Origin: Elusimicrobiota bacterium
GTDB taxonomy: Bacteria > Elusimicrobiota > Elusimicrobia > UBA1565
NCBI GenBank assembly: GCA_041660925.1
Contig: JBAZVI010000009.1
Coordinates: forward strand, 1-64,000
Length of the DNA stretch: 64,000 bases
Direction of reading: 5' to 3'
The notes beneath the pieces are model-generated. The model did no database searches, was not told the origin of the DNA, and was given only the letters and a program-made list of their open reading frames with translations. The translations under genes and the position numbers were made by a program. How positions within the stretch are numbered: position 1 is the stretch's first letter; each line of letters begins with the position of its first letter. Positions 34,471 through 43,447 of this stretch are shown here, piece by piece.

Positions 34471-35489
34471 GCCCAGCTCCGCACGGCGAGGGAGGGTTCG
34501 ACGGTCTGGGAACGCGGCACGCGCCCGCGGCGCAGGCGCTCGGCGCCGACGAAGGCGATCATCGCCGCGTTGTCGGTGCACAGGGTCATCGGCGGGAACA
34601 GGACCCGCAGTCCGCGCGGGGCGCGCTCCGCGAAAGCCGCGCGCAGGCGGCCGTTGGCGGCCACGCCCCCGCCCACGACGAGGCGGCGGGCGCCGATGCG
34701 GCGCGCCGCGGCGAGCGCCTTCTCCACGAGCGTGTCCACGACCGCCTCCTGGAAGGAGGCGCAGACGTCGGCCTGGAAGCGGCGCGGGAACGGGCGCTTC
34801 ATGCCCGAATCCCGGACGTGGTAGAGCACGGCGGTCTTCAGGCCCGAGAAGGAGAAGTCCCAGGTCCCGGGGAGGGTCGGCCGGGGGAAGCGTACCGCGC
34901 GCGGGTCCCCCTCGCGCGCGAGCCGGTCGACGAGCGGCCCTCCCGGATAGCCCAGACGGAGCAGCTTCGCGACCTTGTCGAAGACCTCTCCGGCGGCGTC
35001 GTCGCGCGTGCGCCCGAGCACGCGGTAGCGGCCGGGGGAACGCACGGCGATGAGCTCGGTGTGTCCCCCGGAGACGATGAGGGCGAGACAGGGCCAGGGT
35101 GCGCGCGACGAGAGTCCGGCGGCGAGCGCGTGCCCCTCGAGATGGTTGACGCCGACGACCGGGAGCCCCGCCGACCAGGCGAGCGTGCGCGCGGCGACTT
35201 TGCCGACGAGCAGCGCCCCGGCGAGCCCGGGGCCCTGCGTGTAGGCCACCGCATCGAGCCGCGCGAGGCCCTCGGGCGTCGTGCGGACTCCGAAGGCGTC
35301 CTTCAGCGCGCGCGCGACCACCGCGCAGACCCGCTCCATGTGCGCGCGGCTCGCCAGCTCGGGGACGACCCCGAGGTACTCCTCATGCAGGGCGGCCTGC
35401 GACGAGACGACGTTGGAGAGGATGCGGCCGCCGTCGAGGACGGCCGCCGAGGTCTCGTCGCAGGAAGTCTCGATCCCTAGGATCTTCAG
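34467..35489 (-). CDS. tsaD: tRNA N6-threonylcarbamoyladenosine synthase subunit TsaD
   Basis: 340 residues, the normal TsaD length. The family N-terminus (KILGIETSCDETSAAVLDGG) is present, then the metal-binding region VNHLEGHALA, the sugar-kinase-like motifs SGGHTELI and DDAAGEVFDK, and GGGVAANGRLR near the end. The N-terminus can only begin at a CTG (35489): no ATG, GTG or TTG lies between the preceding stop and residue 51. This is the essential t6A enzyme working with TsaB/C/E. It lies 8 bp after ctpA. Confidence 0.93.
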   Translation of the reverse strand: MKILGIETSCDETSAAVLDGGRILSNVVSSQAALHEEYLGVVPELASRAHMERVCAVVARALKDAFGVRTTPEGLARLDAVAYTQGPGLAGALLVGKVAARTLAWSAGLPVVGVNHLEGHALAAGLSSRAPWPCLALIVSGGHTELIAVRSPGRYRVLGRTRDDAAGEVFDKVAKLLRLGYPGGPLVDRLAREGDPRAVRFPRPTLPGTWDFSFSGLKTAVLYHVRDSGMKRPFPRRFQADVCASFQEAVVDTLVEKALAAARRIGARRLVVGGGVAANGRLRAAFAERAPRGLRVLFPPMTLCTDNAAMIAFVGAERLRRGRVPRSQTVEPSLAVRSWA

Positions 35490-35497
35490 TTTTTCTC

Positions 35498-36817
35498 TCA
35501 GCCCTCGTTGGATTTCAGGCTGCCGAGCACCTCGCGGGCGCGCAGCAGTTCGACGGCGCGGTCGAGGGCGACGTCCTTGACCTGCTCGGTCTCCTTGACC
35601 ACCGACTTGGAGTCCTTCCCGGGAGCGAAGACCTCCTCGGACTGGACCTGCAGCTTGATCTCCGTCTCGCGGTCCACCGGCACGAGGATGTCGGGGGTGA
35701 TGCCGCCGGTGTTCGCCTTCTCGTCGCGCTGGATCGAGCGTCCGGCGGGCGTGTAGTACTTCGCGACGGTCAAGCGCAGCCCGGAGCCGTCGGCCAGAGG
35801 GATCACCGACTGCACGCTCGCCTTGCCGAAGGTGCGGTCTCCGACGATGACCGCGCGGCGGTGGTCCTGGAGCGCCCCGGCCACGATCTCGCTGCCGGAG
35901 GCCGAACCCTCGTTGACGAGGACGACCAGCGGCATGCCGCCGAAGGGCGCCTTGGGCCCGCCCCGGAAGTCCTGGCGGCTCTCCGCGCGGCGGCCCTGGG
36001 TGTAGACGATGAGCTTGCTCTCTCCGAGGAAGTCGGAGGCGACGTCGACGGCCGCGGTCAGCAGGCCGCCGGGGTTGTTCCGCAGGTCGAGGACCAGCGA
36101 GGTCGCTCCGCCCTCCTTGAGTTTCGTCAGCCCCTTGTAGACGTCCTCGGAGGTGTGGGCGCTGAACTCGATGATGCGGAGGTAGCCCACCTTGTCGTTG
36201 AGGGCGCGGGTCTGCACGCTCTCGATCTTGATGACCTCGCGGACGATGGTGAAATCCTGGGTCGTCCAGTCCTTCTTCGCGGCCTCCTTGGGGTCCCCCT
36301 CGGGCGCGCGCGCGACGGTGAAGGCGACCTTCGAGCCCGGCGCCCCGCGCAGCTTCTTGACCGCCTCGACGAGCGAGAGGCCCTTGGTGCTCTCGGCGTC
36401 GATCTTGATGATGCGGTCCTGCGGCAGGACCCCGGCCTTGTAGGCGGGCGTGCCGGGAAGGGGCGTGATGACCGTCAGCCAGTCCTCCCGCATGCCGATG
36501 CGGATGCCGAGGCCGCCGAACTGCCCCTCGGTCTCGGTCTTGATGTCCTTGTGCAGGTCCGGGTCCATGAACTGCGAGAAGGGGTCGAGGACCTTGACCA
36601 TGCCGGTCGCGGCGCCGTAGATGAGCTTCTTCGTCTCGATCTCCTCGACGTAGTTCTCCTTGATGTACTCGAGGATGTCGACGATGATCTTGAGCTGCTC
36701 GTAGGTCCGGTCGACGGCGGCGTGGGCCTTCGGCAGCGCGAAGAAGCCCGTCGCGGCGACGACGGCGGCGAGGACGATCCCCCGCATCCTGCGGCCCGTG
36801 GTGACACTCTTCATCAT
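35498..36817 (-). CDS. ctpA: C-terminal processing protease CtpA (S41)
   Basis: 439 residues. Signal segment (about 10-33), an N-terminal helical region, a PDZ domain (about 90-190; GQFGGLGIRIG, AYKAGVLPQDRIIKIDAEST) and the S41 protease core. The Ser is in LVNEGSASGSEIVAGAL and the Lys in GDRTFGKASVQ; the substrate loop RNNPGGLL is present. It probably trims envelope proteins in the periplasm. A GGAAGGGGGA ribosome site precedes two tandem ATGs. It follows the FtsX-EnvC fusion by 25 bp, consistent with a division and cell-wall operon. Confidence 0.92.
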   Translation of the reverse strand: MMKSVTTGRRMRGIVLAAVVAATGFFALPKAHAAVDRTYEQLKIIVDILEYIKENYVEEIETKKLIYGAATGMVKVLDPFSQFMDPDLHKDIKTETEGQFGGLGIRIGMREDWLTVITPLPGTPAYKAGVLPQDRIIKIDAESTKGLSLVEAVKKLRGAPGSKVAFTVARAPEGDPKEAAKKDWTTQDFTIVREVIKIESVQTRALNDKVGYLRIIEFSAHTSEDVYKGLTKLKEGGATSLVLDLRNNPGGLLTAAVDVASDFLGESKLIVYTQGRRAESRQDFRGGPKAPFGGMPLVVLVNEGSASGSEIVAGALQDHRRAVIVGDRTFGKASVQSVIPLADGSGLRLTVAKYYTPAGRSIQRDEKANTGGITPDILVPVDRETEIKLQVQSEEVFAPGKDSKSVVKETEQVKDVALDRAVELLRAREVLGSLKSNEG

Positions 36818-36842
36818 TCCCCCTTCCGTAGTCCTTCGCGCC

Positions 36843-38732
36843 TCAGCGCCGCTCGAGCAGCGTCAGCGGGTCCAGCGGAGCCTGCCCCCGGCGGACCTCG
36901 AAGTAGAGGCCCCCTCCGTCGCCGGACGCCACGGCGATCTCGCCGCGCGCCGGCACGCGAGCGCCCTTATGGACGAGCGCCTGGTCCAGCCCTCCGTAGA
37001 TCCCGAAGAAGCCTTCGTCGTGCTCGACGATGAGCACGTTGCCGTATGAACGGAACGGACCGTCGAAGATGACGCGCCCGGCCGAGACCGCGCGCACGCG
37101 GCTCCCGGCGGGGGCGGCGATGCGGATCCCGTTCTGGATGCTCCAGGTCTTGAGCCCGGCGACCTGGGTCTTCCCGAAGCGCGAAAGGACCTGCCCCTCC
37201 GAGGGCCAGGGCAGCGAATGCAGCGGGACCGGCGCGGGAGCCCTCCCCCCCGCGGCTCGGCGCTTGCGCTCGAGGTCGCCGAGGAGGTTCGCCAGCGCCC
37301 GGGCGGATTCCTCGAGCTCGCGGGCCGCGGCGAGGGCTTCGGAGGCCTTGCGCCCCGCCTCGCGCGCGTCCTGCTGGCGGGACTGATAGAGCTGCTCCTG
37401 GTGCTCGACGTCGCCCTGCGCCTGCGCGGCCTTCGCGCCGAAGACCCGCTCTTCGGAGCGCGCGCGCTCCTGCTGATGGGCGGCGCCGCCTTCGGCGCGG
37501 CGCAGGCCGCCGAGTCGGCGCAGCCGGCCGACGAGCGCGGCGCGCTCGAAAGACTCCTTCCAAAGCCCGGAGCGGCCGTACGCCGGCTCGGTGCGCGCGA
37601 GGACCCGGGCGTAGGCGCGGACCTGCTCGACGAGGAGGCGGCGATCGATGCCTTTCGCGTTGCGGATCGCGCCGAGGCGCTCCGAGAACTCCTCGGCGCG
37701 CGCGGCGGCCTCGCGGCGGCGGCCGCTGAGGTCGAGCAGCGAGCGCTGTGCGCGCTGCTTGTCGTCGAGGATGGTCGAGAGCTGCTTCTGCGCCTCCGCC
37801 TGGCGCCGCTGGTACTCGCGCGCCTCCTCCCGCTTGCGGCTGAGCTGCTCCTGGATGCGCTGAAGCTCCTTCTGGCGTCGACGCGCGTCCGCGGCCCCGG
37901 CCGCCGAGGGCAGGAGCAGGAGCGCGGCGAGGAAGGAGACGACCACGACCGGGCGCGCGGCGTGCGGGCGTTCCGAGCCGCGGCTTCCCTCGCCGAGGAC
38001 CCACCCGGCCGCGGCGCACGCGCCGAGCAGCGCGGCCTGCATGAGCGCCCCCGGCCAGCCCTCGAGGCCGCCGGCGCCCCGCGCCGGCCACGCCGCCAGC
38101 AGCACGAGCGCCATCCCGACGGCGGCGCCCGCGGCCACGGGGGCCGCGGAACCGGAGCCGGGGAGCGGCGCGCGGCCCAGCGCGACCGGCCACAGCCGGC
38201 GCGCCGCCGCGAGCGCCCAGAGGCCGGCGAGCAGGGCGAGCAGAAGAGTCAGGAGGCGGCGATGGAACTGGAGGCGGAGCAGGGCCTGCGCCTGCAGGGG
38301 CTTGAAGACGGCCTCGCCGGTCTCGGGCATGGCCTGCGCCGCGCTCACGAGCTCCGGCAGGCGCCGGAGCCCTTCGTCGCTGAGCCTGAGCTCGGCGGCG
38401 TCGGGCAGAGGGTTCTCGCCCAGAAAGGCCACCGCCTGCGCGAGCTCGGGGTCCTCGGCGGCGTAGGTCCGCAGGCTGGCGGCGGGAGGCACGGACCGGA
38501 GCTCGGCGACGCCCGCGAGCGCGCGGAGCTTCTCCTCGACGACCGTCCGGCGCGCCGCGTCGAGGCCCTCACGGAAGAAGACCACGATGCGGAAATCCTC
38601 GTGCAGCCGCGCCTCGGCGGCGCCGGCTTCCGCGCGCAGGAGGAGCAGACCCTCGGAGAGGGCTCCGAGGGTGAGTCCGAGCAGAAGCAGGGTCCGGGAG
38701 CGGCGCGGAGCCGTCCCGACGAGGCGACGCAT
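36843..38732 (-). CDS. FtsX-EnvC fusion: division permease joined to a degenerate LytM amidase activator
   Basis: 629 residues. TM1 (about 14-32), an FtsX extracellular domain (about 40-150; FLGENPLPDAAELRLSDEG) and TM2-TM4 (about 160-180, 197-215, 230-247). A fifth hydrophobic stretch (about 262-280, ending PSAAGA) looks like a former EnvC signal peptide. Then comes the EnvC coiled coil (about 283-490) and a LytM domain (about 515-629). The catalytic HxGxD and HxH of M23 peptidases are lost (QNGIRIAAP, IYGGLD), as in EnvC, so it should activate amidases rather than cut. FtsE is not in the window. The start is ATG at 38732. Confidence 0.85.
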   Translation of the reverse strand: MRRLVGTAPRRSRTLLLLGLTLGALSEGLLLLRAEAGAAEARLHEDFRIVVFFREGLDAARRTVVEEKLRALAGVAELRSVPPAASLRTYAAEDPELAQAVAFLGENPLPDAAELRLSDEGLRRLPELVSAAQAMPETGEAVFKPLQAQALLRLQFHRRLLTLLLALLAGLWALAAARRLWPVALGRAPLPGSGSAAPVAAGAAVGMALVLLAAWPARGAGGLEGWPGALMQAALLGACAAAGWVLGEGSRGSERPHAARPVVVVSFLAALLLLPSAAGAADARRRQKELQRIQEQLSRKREEAREYQRRQAEAQKQLSTILDDKQRAQRSLLDLSGRRREAAARAEEFSERLGAIRNAKGIDRRLLVEQVRAYARVLARTEPAYGRSGLWKESFERAALVGRLRRLGGLRRAEGGAAHQQERARSEERVFGAKAAQAQGDVEHQEQLYQSRQQDAREAGRKASEALAAARELEESARALANLLGDLERKRRAAGGRAPAPVPLHSLPWPSEGQVLSRFGKTQVAGLKTWSIQNGIRIAAPAGSRVRAVSAGRVIFDGPFRSYGNVLIVEHDEGFFGIYGGLDQALVHKGARVPARGEIAVASGDGGGLYFEVRRGQAPLDPLTLLERR

Positions 38733-38738
38733 GGACGG

Positions 38739-38768
38739 ATTACAGCATAGCCCCGAGCATAGCGTCAA
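38739..38768 (-). promoter_or_regulatory. Promoter of the FtsX-EnvC operon, placed for a leaderless mRNA
   Basis: Minus strand: TTGACG (38768-38763), an 18-nt spacer, TGTAAT (38744-38739), then 6 nt to the ATG at 38732. No ribosome site precedes the ATG. Confidence 0.65.
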
Positions 38769-38794
38769 TGAACGCGCGCCCGCGCGTGTATAGA

Positions 38795-38823
38795 GCCGGG
38801 AATCCCCCCGGGGGATTCCCGGC
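38795..38823. repeat. Perfect inverted repeat in the gap between two genes
   Basis: GCCGGGAATCCCCC and its complement meet with one base between them. It has no T-run on either strand. It could be a binding site or a transcript stabiliser. Confidence 0.4.
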
Positions 38824-38867
38824 TTGGCTAAAACAAGCCATCACAGGCGTTCGGCATCATCGTAGCG

Positions 38868-38915
38868 CGCTGAAAGATCCGGCCCCCGTCCGTCGGTGGG
38901 CCGGATTTTTCAGCG
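38868..38915 (-). terminator. Terminator-like hairpin overlapping the stop of the gene at 38910-40253
   Basis: Arms CGCTGAAA-ATCCGGCCC and GGGCCGGAT-TTTCAGCG with about a 12-nt loop. A run of five T lies on the plus strand side, so termination could work best in the plus direction; on the minus strand it is weaker. Confidence 0.55.
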
Positions 38916-40253
38916 ACTGCGGCGGTGGAGGAAGAGGGTCCCGAAGACGAGGACCGTCAGGACGAGGGTCCCGATGAGGAACAGCGGCCGCCGCGACGCG
39001 GCGTAGTCGATGAAGCCCCGCATGAGCGGCGCGGGCGCCTCTTCGACGACGGGCGCCGCGTCCGGGGAGGGGACGATCTTGATGACGGCGGGGTCCTTGA
39101 GGACCCGGACGATGTCGGGGACGGGCACCCGCGCCGAGACGACGGCGACCATCTGGCTCGTCCCGGGGATCGCCTGGTAGCCGATGACCCGGCGCAGGCG
39201 GAAGCCCGCGTAGCGGGAAAGGCGCTCGATGACCGGCGGGAGCGCCGCGCTCGGGGAGATCCCGGGCGGGATGCGGATGCCGACGAGGAGATCGGTGGTC
39301 GGAGCATCGGGGAGGGTCCGCACGAACGGAGAGCGCTCGACGCGCAGGCGCTGGACGTCCGGGCCGAAGACCTCGCCGAGGCGCTCCGCGGGGACCCAGC
39401 CCCGCACGGTCACCTTCGTCTTCGCCGCGTCGACGAACGCGGGAGGGAAGCGCCCGTCGAGCCGCAGCCCCGAGCGGACGCCGATCTCGGCGACCGCATC
39501 GCGGTAATCTCCGGGATGCGCCGAGACGTCGAGGTCCACGGAGACGAAAAGTCCTTCGGAGGCCGGCTCGGAGGCCCGCGGCTCGAAAGAACCGACGGAG
39601 GGACCGTCCACGGTCCCCGCGCCCGCGGCCGCGCCGGCGCCCAGGATGTGGCTCTCGTAGTCCATCCGGCCGAGGTTCTTGGCCTGGTCGGGGGTGACCT
39701 GCGCGGCGCGCGCGGCCGGCAGGAGCATCGGGGCGCTGAGGCCGTTCCAGAGGGAATAGCGCATCGCGTTCGGCGCGTCGCGCAGCGTCTCGCCGTCGGC
39801 GGGCGCGGCGGAGACGGAGCCGTCGGCCGAAGCCGCCGCGGCGGGCTCGGCCGCGGGGGTCTCGGCGGAGCGCTTGCGTCCGGGCCAGGGACGCGTCTCC
39901 GAGCGTCCCTGCGCGGGCATCACGACCCCATAAGCGGGGGCGTCCGCAGCCGCGCCGCGCGCCTGAGCGGCCGCGGCCTGCGCCGGCGGCCGGACCGCGG
40001 GAGCGGCGGCGTCGACGGAAGGGAGGGCCGTCGGTCCGGGCCCCGCGGAGGGCGAGCCCATCGACGACGTGTTCTGGTAATCCGTCTGGTCGGGGGTGTT
40101 CGGAGGGGTCTGCCCCCCCTCTCCGAAGAACTTCGCGTTGAAAGCCGGGGATTCCTTCTTATCGGCGGCGGAAACCGCGGACGCGGACTGCAGGAGGCCC
40201 CATGCGGCGAGAGTGACGAGGGAAACGCTCAAAGCCCGGGGCCAGGCCTTCAT
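38910..40253 (-). CDS. Exported protein of unknown function with a C-terminal membrane anchor
   Basis: 447 residues. Signal peptide (1-29), then about 200 residues rich in Ala, Pro and Gly and probably disordered. A folded region (about 235-395) has short beta and helix units (LFVSVDLDVSAHPGDYRDAV, TKVTVRGWVPAERLGEVFG, VGIRIPPGISPSAALPPVIE). One membrane helix follows (about 424-440) and a basic end (HRRSR). No family is recognised. The layout looks like a surface or periplasmic protein held by its C-terminus. It is transcribed alone from a strong promoter. Confidence 0.75.
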   Translation of the reverse strand: MKAWPRALSVSLVTLAAWGLLQSASAVSAADKKESPAFNAKFFGEGGQTPPNTPDQTDYQNTSSMGSPSAGPGPTALPSVDAAAPAVRPPAQAAAAQARGAAADAPAYGVVMPAQGRSETRPWPGRKRSAETPAAEPAAAASADGSVSAAPADGETLRDAPNAMRYSLWNGLSAPMLLPAARAAQVTPDQAKNLGRMDYESHILGAGAAAGAGTVDGPSVGSFEPRASEPASEGLFVSVDLDVSAHPGDYRDAVAEIGVRSGLRLDGRFPPAFVDAAKTKVTVRGWVPAERLGEVFGPDVQRLRVERSPFVRTLPDAPTTDLLVGIRIPPGISPSAALPPVIERLSRYAGFRLRRVIGYQAIPGTSQMVAVVSARVPVPDIVRVLKDPAVIKIVPSPDAAPVVEEAPAPLMRGFIDYAASRRPLFLIGTLVLTVLVFGTLFLHRRSR

Positions 40254-40259
40254 TGAAAG

Positions 40260-40287
40260 ATTCTACCATGCGCCTGCAAATTGTCAA
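40260..40287 (-). promoter_or_regulatory. Strong sigma70-type promoter placed for a leaderless mRNA
   Basis: Minus strand: perfect TTGACA (40287-40282), 16-nt spacer, TAGAAT (40265-40260), then 6 nt to the ATG at 40253. There is no ribosome site. Confidence 0.75.
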
Positions 40288-40327
40288 CCAGGGAGTCAAG
40301 AGAATCGCGGTATTCGGAACCGGGAGG

Positions 40328-41995
40328 TTATTCGCGCCGCAGGCCGACGTAGAAAAGCCCCAGCGGGATGCCGAGGGCGGCCGCGAGGACCGCGCGCGTG
40401 CAGAGCAGCGCGAAGCCTTCGCGCTGGAGGAAGGAGAGCCCCAGGAGCGTCAGCGCGAGGAGCCCGAGCAGGAGGGTCCCGCGGAAAGGGTCTTCCTCCC
40501 CGCCCGCGCCGTCCCGGTCCTGGGAGAGGAAGAACCAGCAGCCCGCAAAGAGGGCCGACTGCCCGAGCAGAAGCTCCGGCCAGCGCAGGACGAGCCAGTC
40601 CCAGCCGGGCCGCAGGAGGCCGAGCCGAGCGAAGGGCGGCTCGGCGGAGCGCCCCTTCCAGAGCAGAAGCGCCGCCGCGGCTAAGCCGACGGAGAAGAGT
40701 CCCCAGCGCGCGAACCTGCCCCCGCGGGGGAGCCAGCGCCGCGGATCCGCCGGGTAGAGCGCGGCCGCGCCCAGCAGGAGCACGCACAGGAGCGCCGCCG
40801 CCTCGAGTCCGGGAGGACACAGGCCGAGGCGCCAACTCCGGGACGCCGACAGGACCCGCATCCCCGCGCCGAAAGGGAGCATGCAGGCGGCGGCGGCGAA
40901 CGCCCCCCCCGCCGTCTCCAGAAGGGGCGACGCGGGGGCCGGAGCGACGCGGGAGAGAGCGCGGGCGGCGTCGAGGCCGCGGCGCAGGGCGAACATCGGG
41001 CCGACCGCCGCGAGAAGGAGAAGGAGCCCCCAGAGCAGCAGGCGCTCGAGCGCGGTCGCCGTGCGCTCGAGGCCCCCCCCGGGCCCCGGCTCGGAGGTCT
41101 CGAGTCCGCGCAGGACCGCCGCCAGGGAGCGCAGGCGCTCGAAGGAGCGCTCGAGGCCGAGCTCCGGATCCAGCCGCAGGAGCACGAGGTCGGCCCCGTC
41201 GAGGGAGAGCCGTCGGCGCAGAGCGGCCGGACCGAGTCCCGCGTCCATCTCCGCGAAAGTCAGGGCCTGCGCGCCCGCGGCGCCGGCGGAACGGGCCCAG
41301 GACAGACGGTCGGCGCGGCCGAGCCCGCGCGCGGAGCGCGGAGGCAGAGCCGCCCAGGCTCCCCCGCGCACGACCGCCGGGACCGGGCCGCGATAGGACG
41401 ACGCGACGAGCAGCGCGGCCGGACCCTCGCCGGCCGCGGCGGCGACGGCCTCCGCATCCGCGTCGTCCTCGGCCACGAAGACGGGGACGAGCCCCGCGGA
41501 GCGCGCCCCGGCGGCCGCTGCGCGGTCGTAGCCGACGCGCAGGGACGCGGGAAGGTCCTCGGCAAAGAGGAGCCCCCTCTGCCCGCCCATGACGGCCTTG
41601 CGCGAGGAGAAACCCCGGCGCTCGAGCACGCGGTCGACGAGCGCGAGCTCCGCCGCGTCCTTCGACCACACGGAGCCGCCCTGCAGAGGAGAGCGCGCCG
41701 CGATGAGCCCGAGGCGGCGCATCTTCTCGACGTCGGCGCGGGAGAAATGGAGGAGCCCGTTCGAGCGCGTCGCCTCCTCCAGCGTGCGGGAGCGCAGGGC
41801 GAGTCCCCAGGCCCCGGCCGCACGCGCGCGTTCGCGGAAGTCCTCCAGAGGATAGCCGGAGACGGCGCACAGCGCCGCGGCGTCGGATTCCTCGACGACG
41901 AGAGCGGCCGGGCGCGGACGCGGCGCGGACGACGAGAGCGTCCAGAGGCCGCAGGCGGCCGCGAGGAGGAGGAGGAGGCGGAAGAAGCGGTTCAT
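40328..41995 (-). CDS. DUF5693-like polytopic membrane protein
   Basis: 555 residues. N-terminal membrane or signal segment (about 5-25), a large extracytoplasmic domain (about 30-310), which contains LALRSRTLEEATRSNGLLHF and an LVPVFVAEDD segment, then about seven to eight membrane segments (about 325-550). The arrangement and the LALRSRTLEEA-type stretch recall DUF5693 proteins of unknown role; that comparison is from memory. The start overlaps glgA (ATGA). It is the last gene of the trpS-scpAB-glgA operon. Confidence 0.65.
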   Translation of the reverse strand: MNRFFRLLLLLAAACGLWTLSSSAPRPRPAALVVEESDAAALCAVSGYPLEDFRERARAAGAWGLALRSRTLEEATRSNGLLHFSRADVEKMRRLGLIAARSPLQGGSVWSKDAAELALVDRVLERRGFSSRKAVMGGQRGLLFAEDLPASLRVGYDRAAAAGARSAGLVPVFVAEDDADAEAVAAAAGEGPAALLVASSYRGPVPAVVRGGAWAALPPRSARGLGRADRLSWARSAGAAGAQALTFAEMDAGLGPAALRRRLSLDGADLVLLRLDPELGLERSFERLRSLAAVLRGLETSEPGPGGGLERTATALERLLLWGLLLLLAAVGPMFALRRGLDAARALSRVAPAPASPLLETAGGAFAAAACMLPFGAGMRVLSASRSWRLGLCPPGLEAAALLCVLLLGAAALYPADPRRWLPRGGRFARWGLFSVGLAAAALLLWKGRSAEPPFARLGLLRPGWDWLVLRWPELLLGQSALFAGCWFFLSQDRDGAGGEEDPFRGTLLLGLLALTLLGLSFLQREGFALLCTRAVLAAALGIPLGLFYVGLRRE

Positions 41996-43440
41996 GCCCG
42001 GCGCGCGCGCGCTTCCTCGTAGAGCGCGGCGTAGCGCTCGGCCGAGCGCTCCCAGGAGAAATCCTCGGCGAGGCAGGCGTCCACGCGCGCGGCCCACTCC
42101 GGGACGCGGAACGCCGCGAGGGCCCGGTCCAGCGCCGCCGAGAGCTCGTCGGCGTCCGGCCGGGCGGCGAGGAAGCCGTTGGCCGGGCGGCCGCCCTCCG
42201 CCCGCTCGCGCACCGTGTCCGCCAGCCCGCCGGTGCGCACGGCCACCGGAACGGAGCCGTAGCGCATGGCGATCATCTGTCCGAGCCCGCAGGGCTCGAA
42301 GCGCGAGGGCATCAGGAAGAGGTCGCTCGCCGCGTAGAGGAGCCGCGCGAAGGGGTCGTCGAAGGCCGGATGGAAGTGCACGCGGCGCGGGTGCGCGGCG
42401 GCGAGCGCGCGGAAGCCCTTGTCGAGCTCGGGGTCCCCCAGCGCCACCATGGCGAACTGCGCGCCCTTCGCGACCGCGCCGGGGACGGCCTCGAGCACGA
42501 GGTCGAGCCCCTTCTGGCGGTCCAGGCGCGTGACCGCGCCGATGAGCGGCCCTTCCGCCGGGACGAAGCCGCATTTGCGCCGCAGCAGCGCCTTCGCCTC
42601 CCGCTTCCCTTCCCTCCAGCCGCCGGGGCCGAAACGGCGCGGCAGCGCCCCGTCGGAGAGCGGGTTCCAGAGCTCGAGGTCGAGCCCGTTGAGGATCCCG
42701 CGCAGGTCGGCCCCGCGCCCGAGGTAGACGCCTTCGAGCCCGCGGCCGAACTCCGCGGAGGAGCGGATCTCGCCGGCGTATGTGGGGCTGACCGTACTCA
42801 GGAGTTCTGAATAGACCGCGCCGCTCTTGAGGTAGTTGGCCTGCCCGTAGTATTCGAGCCCCTCCGGAGTGAACTCCGCCTGGGGCAGGCCCGCGGAGGC
42901 GAGCAGTTCCTTGGGGAACACGCCTTGATAGGCGGCGTTGTGGATCGTGAACACCGAGGCCGCGCGAGCGAGCGCGGGGTCCCCGCCGTGCAGCAGGCGC
43001 AGGCAGGGCGGCACGAGCCCGGTCTGCCAGTCGTGGCAGTGGAAGACGTCGGGCTCGAGGCCGACGGCCTTCGCGCCCTCGAGGACGGCCCGCGAGAAGA
43101 AGGCGAAGCGCGTGCCGTTGTCGAGATAGTCCCGCCCGTCGGCGCCGTAAAGGCCCTCCCGGTCGTAGAGGGCCGGCTGCTGCACGAAGAAGACCTCGAG
43201 CTCTCCCTGCACGAGCCGCAGCAGCCGCGCGCGGGCGGCCGCCCCGTCGAAGAGGAAGCGCAGCTCGGCGGCGGGCTCGGGACGGAAGCCGGCCTTCGCG
43301 ACGGCGCGGTAGTAGGGAAGGAAGAGCGCGACGCGATGCCCCTTGCGCGCGAGCACGCGCGGGAGGGCCCCGGCGACGTCGGCGAGACCGCCGGTCTTGC
43401 AGAAGGGGACCGCTTCGCTGGCGGCGAAGACGATCCTCAT
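41992..43440 (-). CDS. glgA: Glycogen synthase GlgA (GT5)
   Basis: 482 residues, the usual size. The ADP-glucose-binding KTGGLADV motif is near residue 15, HNAAYQG and HCHDWQTG are in the N-terminal lobe, and the C-terminal lobe has RLDRQKGLDL and PSRFEPCGLGQM. It makes alpha-1,4-glucan from ADP-glucose. It lies 7 bp after scpB in an operon otherwise concerned with chromosome segregation and tRNA charging. With an alpha-amylase 11 kb away, it points to glucan storage or use. Confidence 0.94.
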   Translation of the reverse strand: MRIVFAASEAVPFCKTGGLADVAGALPRVLARKGHRVALFLPYYRAVAKAGFRPEPAAELRFLFDGAAARARLLRLVQGELEVFFVQQPALYDREGLYGADGRDYLDNGTRFAFFSRAVLEGAKAVGLEPDVFHCHDWQTGLVPPCLRLLHGGDPALARAASVFTIHNAAYQGVFPKELLASAGLPQAEFTPEGLEYYGQANYLKSGAVYSELLSTVSPTYAGEIRSSAEFGRGLEGVYLGRGADLRGILNGLDLELWNPLSDGALPRRFGPGGWREGKREAKALLRRKCGFVPAEGPLIGAVTRLDRQKGLDLVLEAVPGAVAKGAQFAMVALGDPELDKGFRALAAAHPRRVHFHPAFDDPFARLLYAASDLFLMPSRFEPCGLGQMIAMRYGSVPVAVRTGGLADTVRERAEGGRPANGFLAARPDADELSAALDRALAAFRVPEWAARVDACLAEDFSWERSAERYAALYEEARARRA

Positions 43441-43447
43441 CCCGTTC

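Noticed and set aside
41260..41823. Minus-strand frame within the DUF5693-like gene
   Set aside because: It is an Arg/Ser/Pro-rich alternative frame of the same region and has no coding signal.
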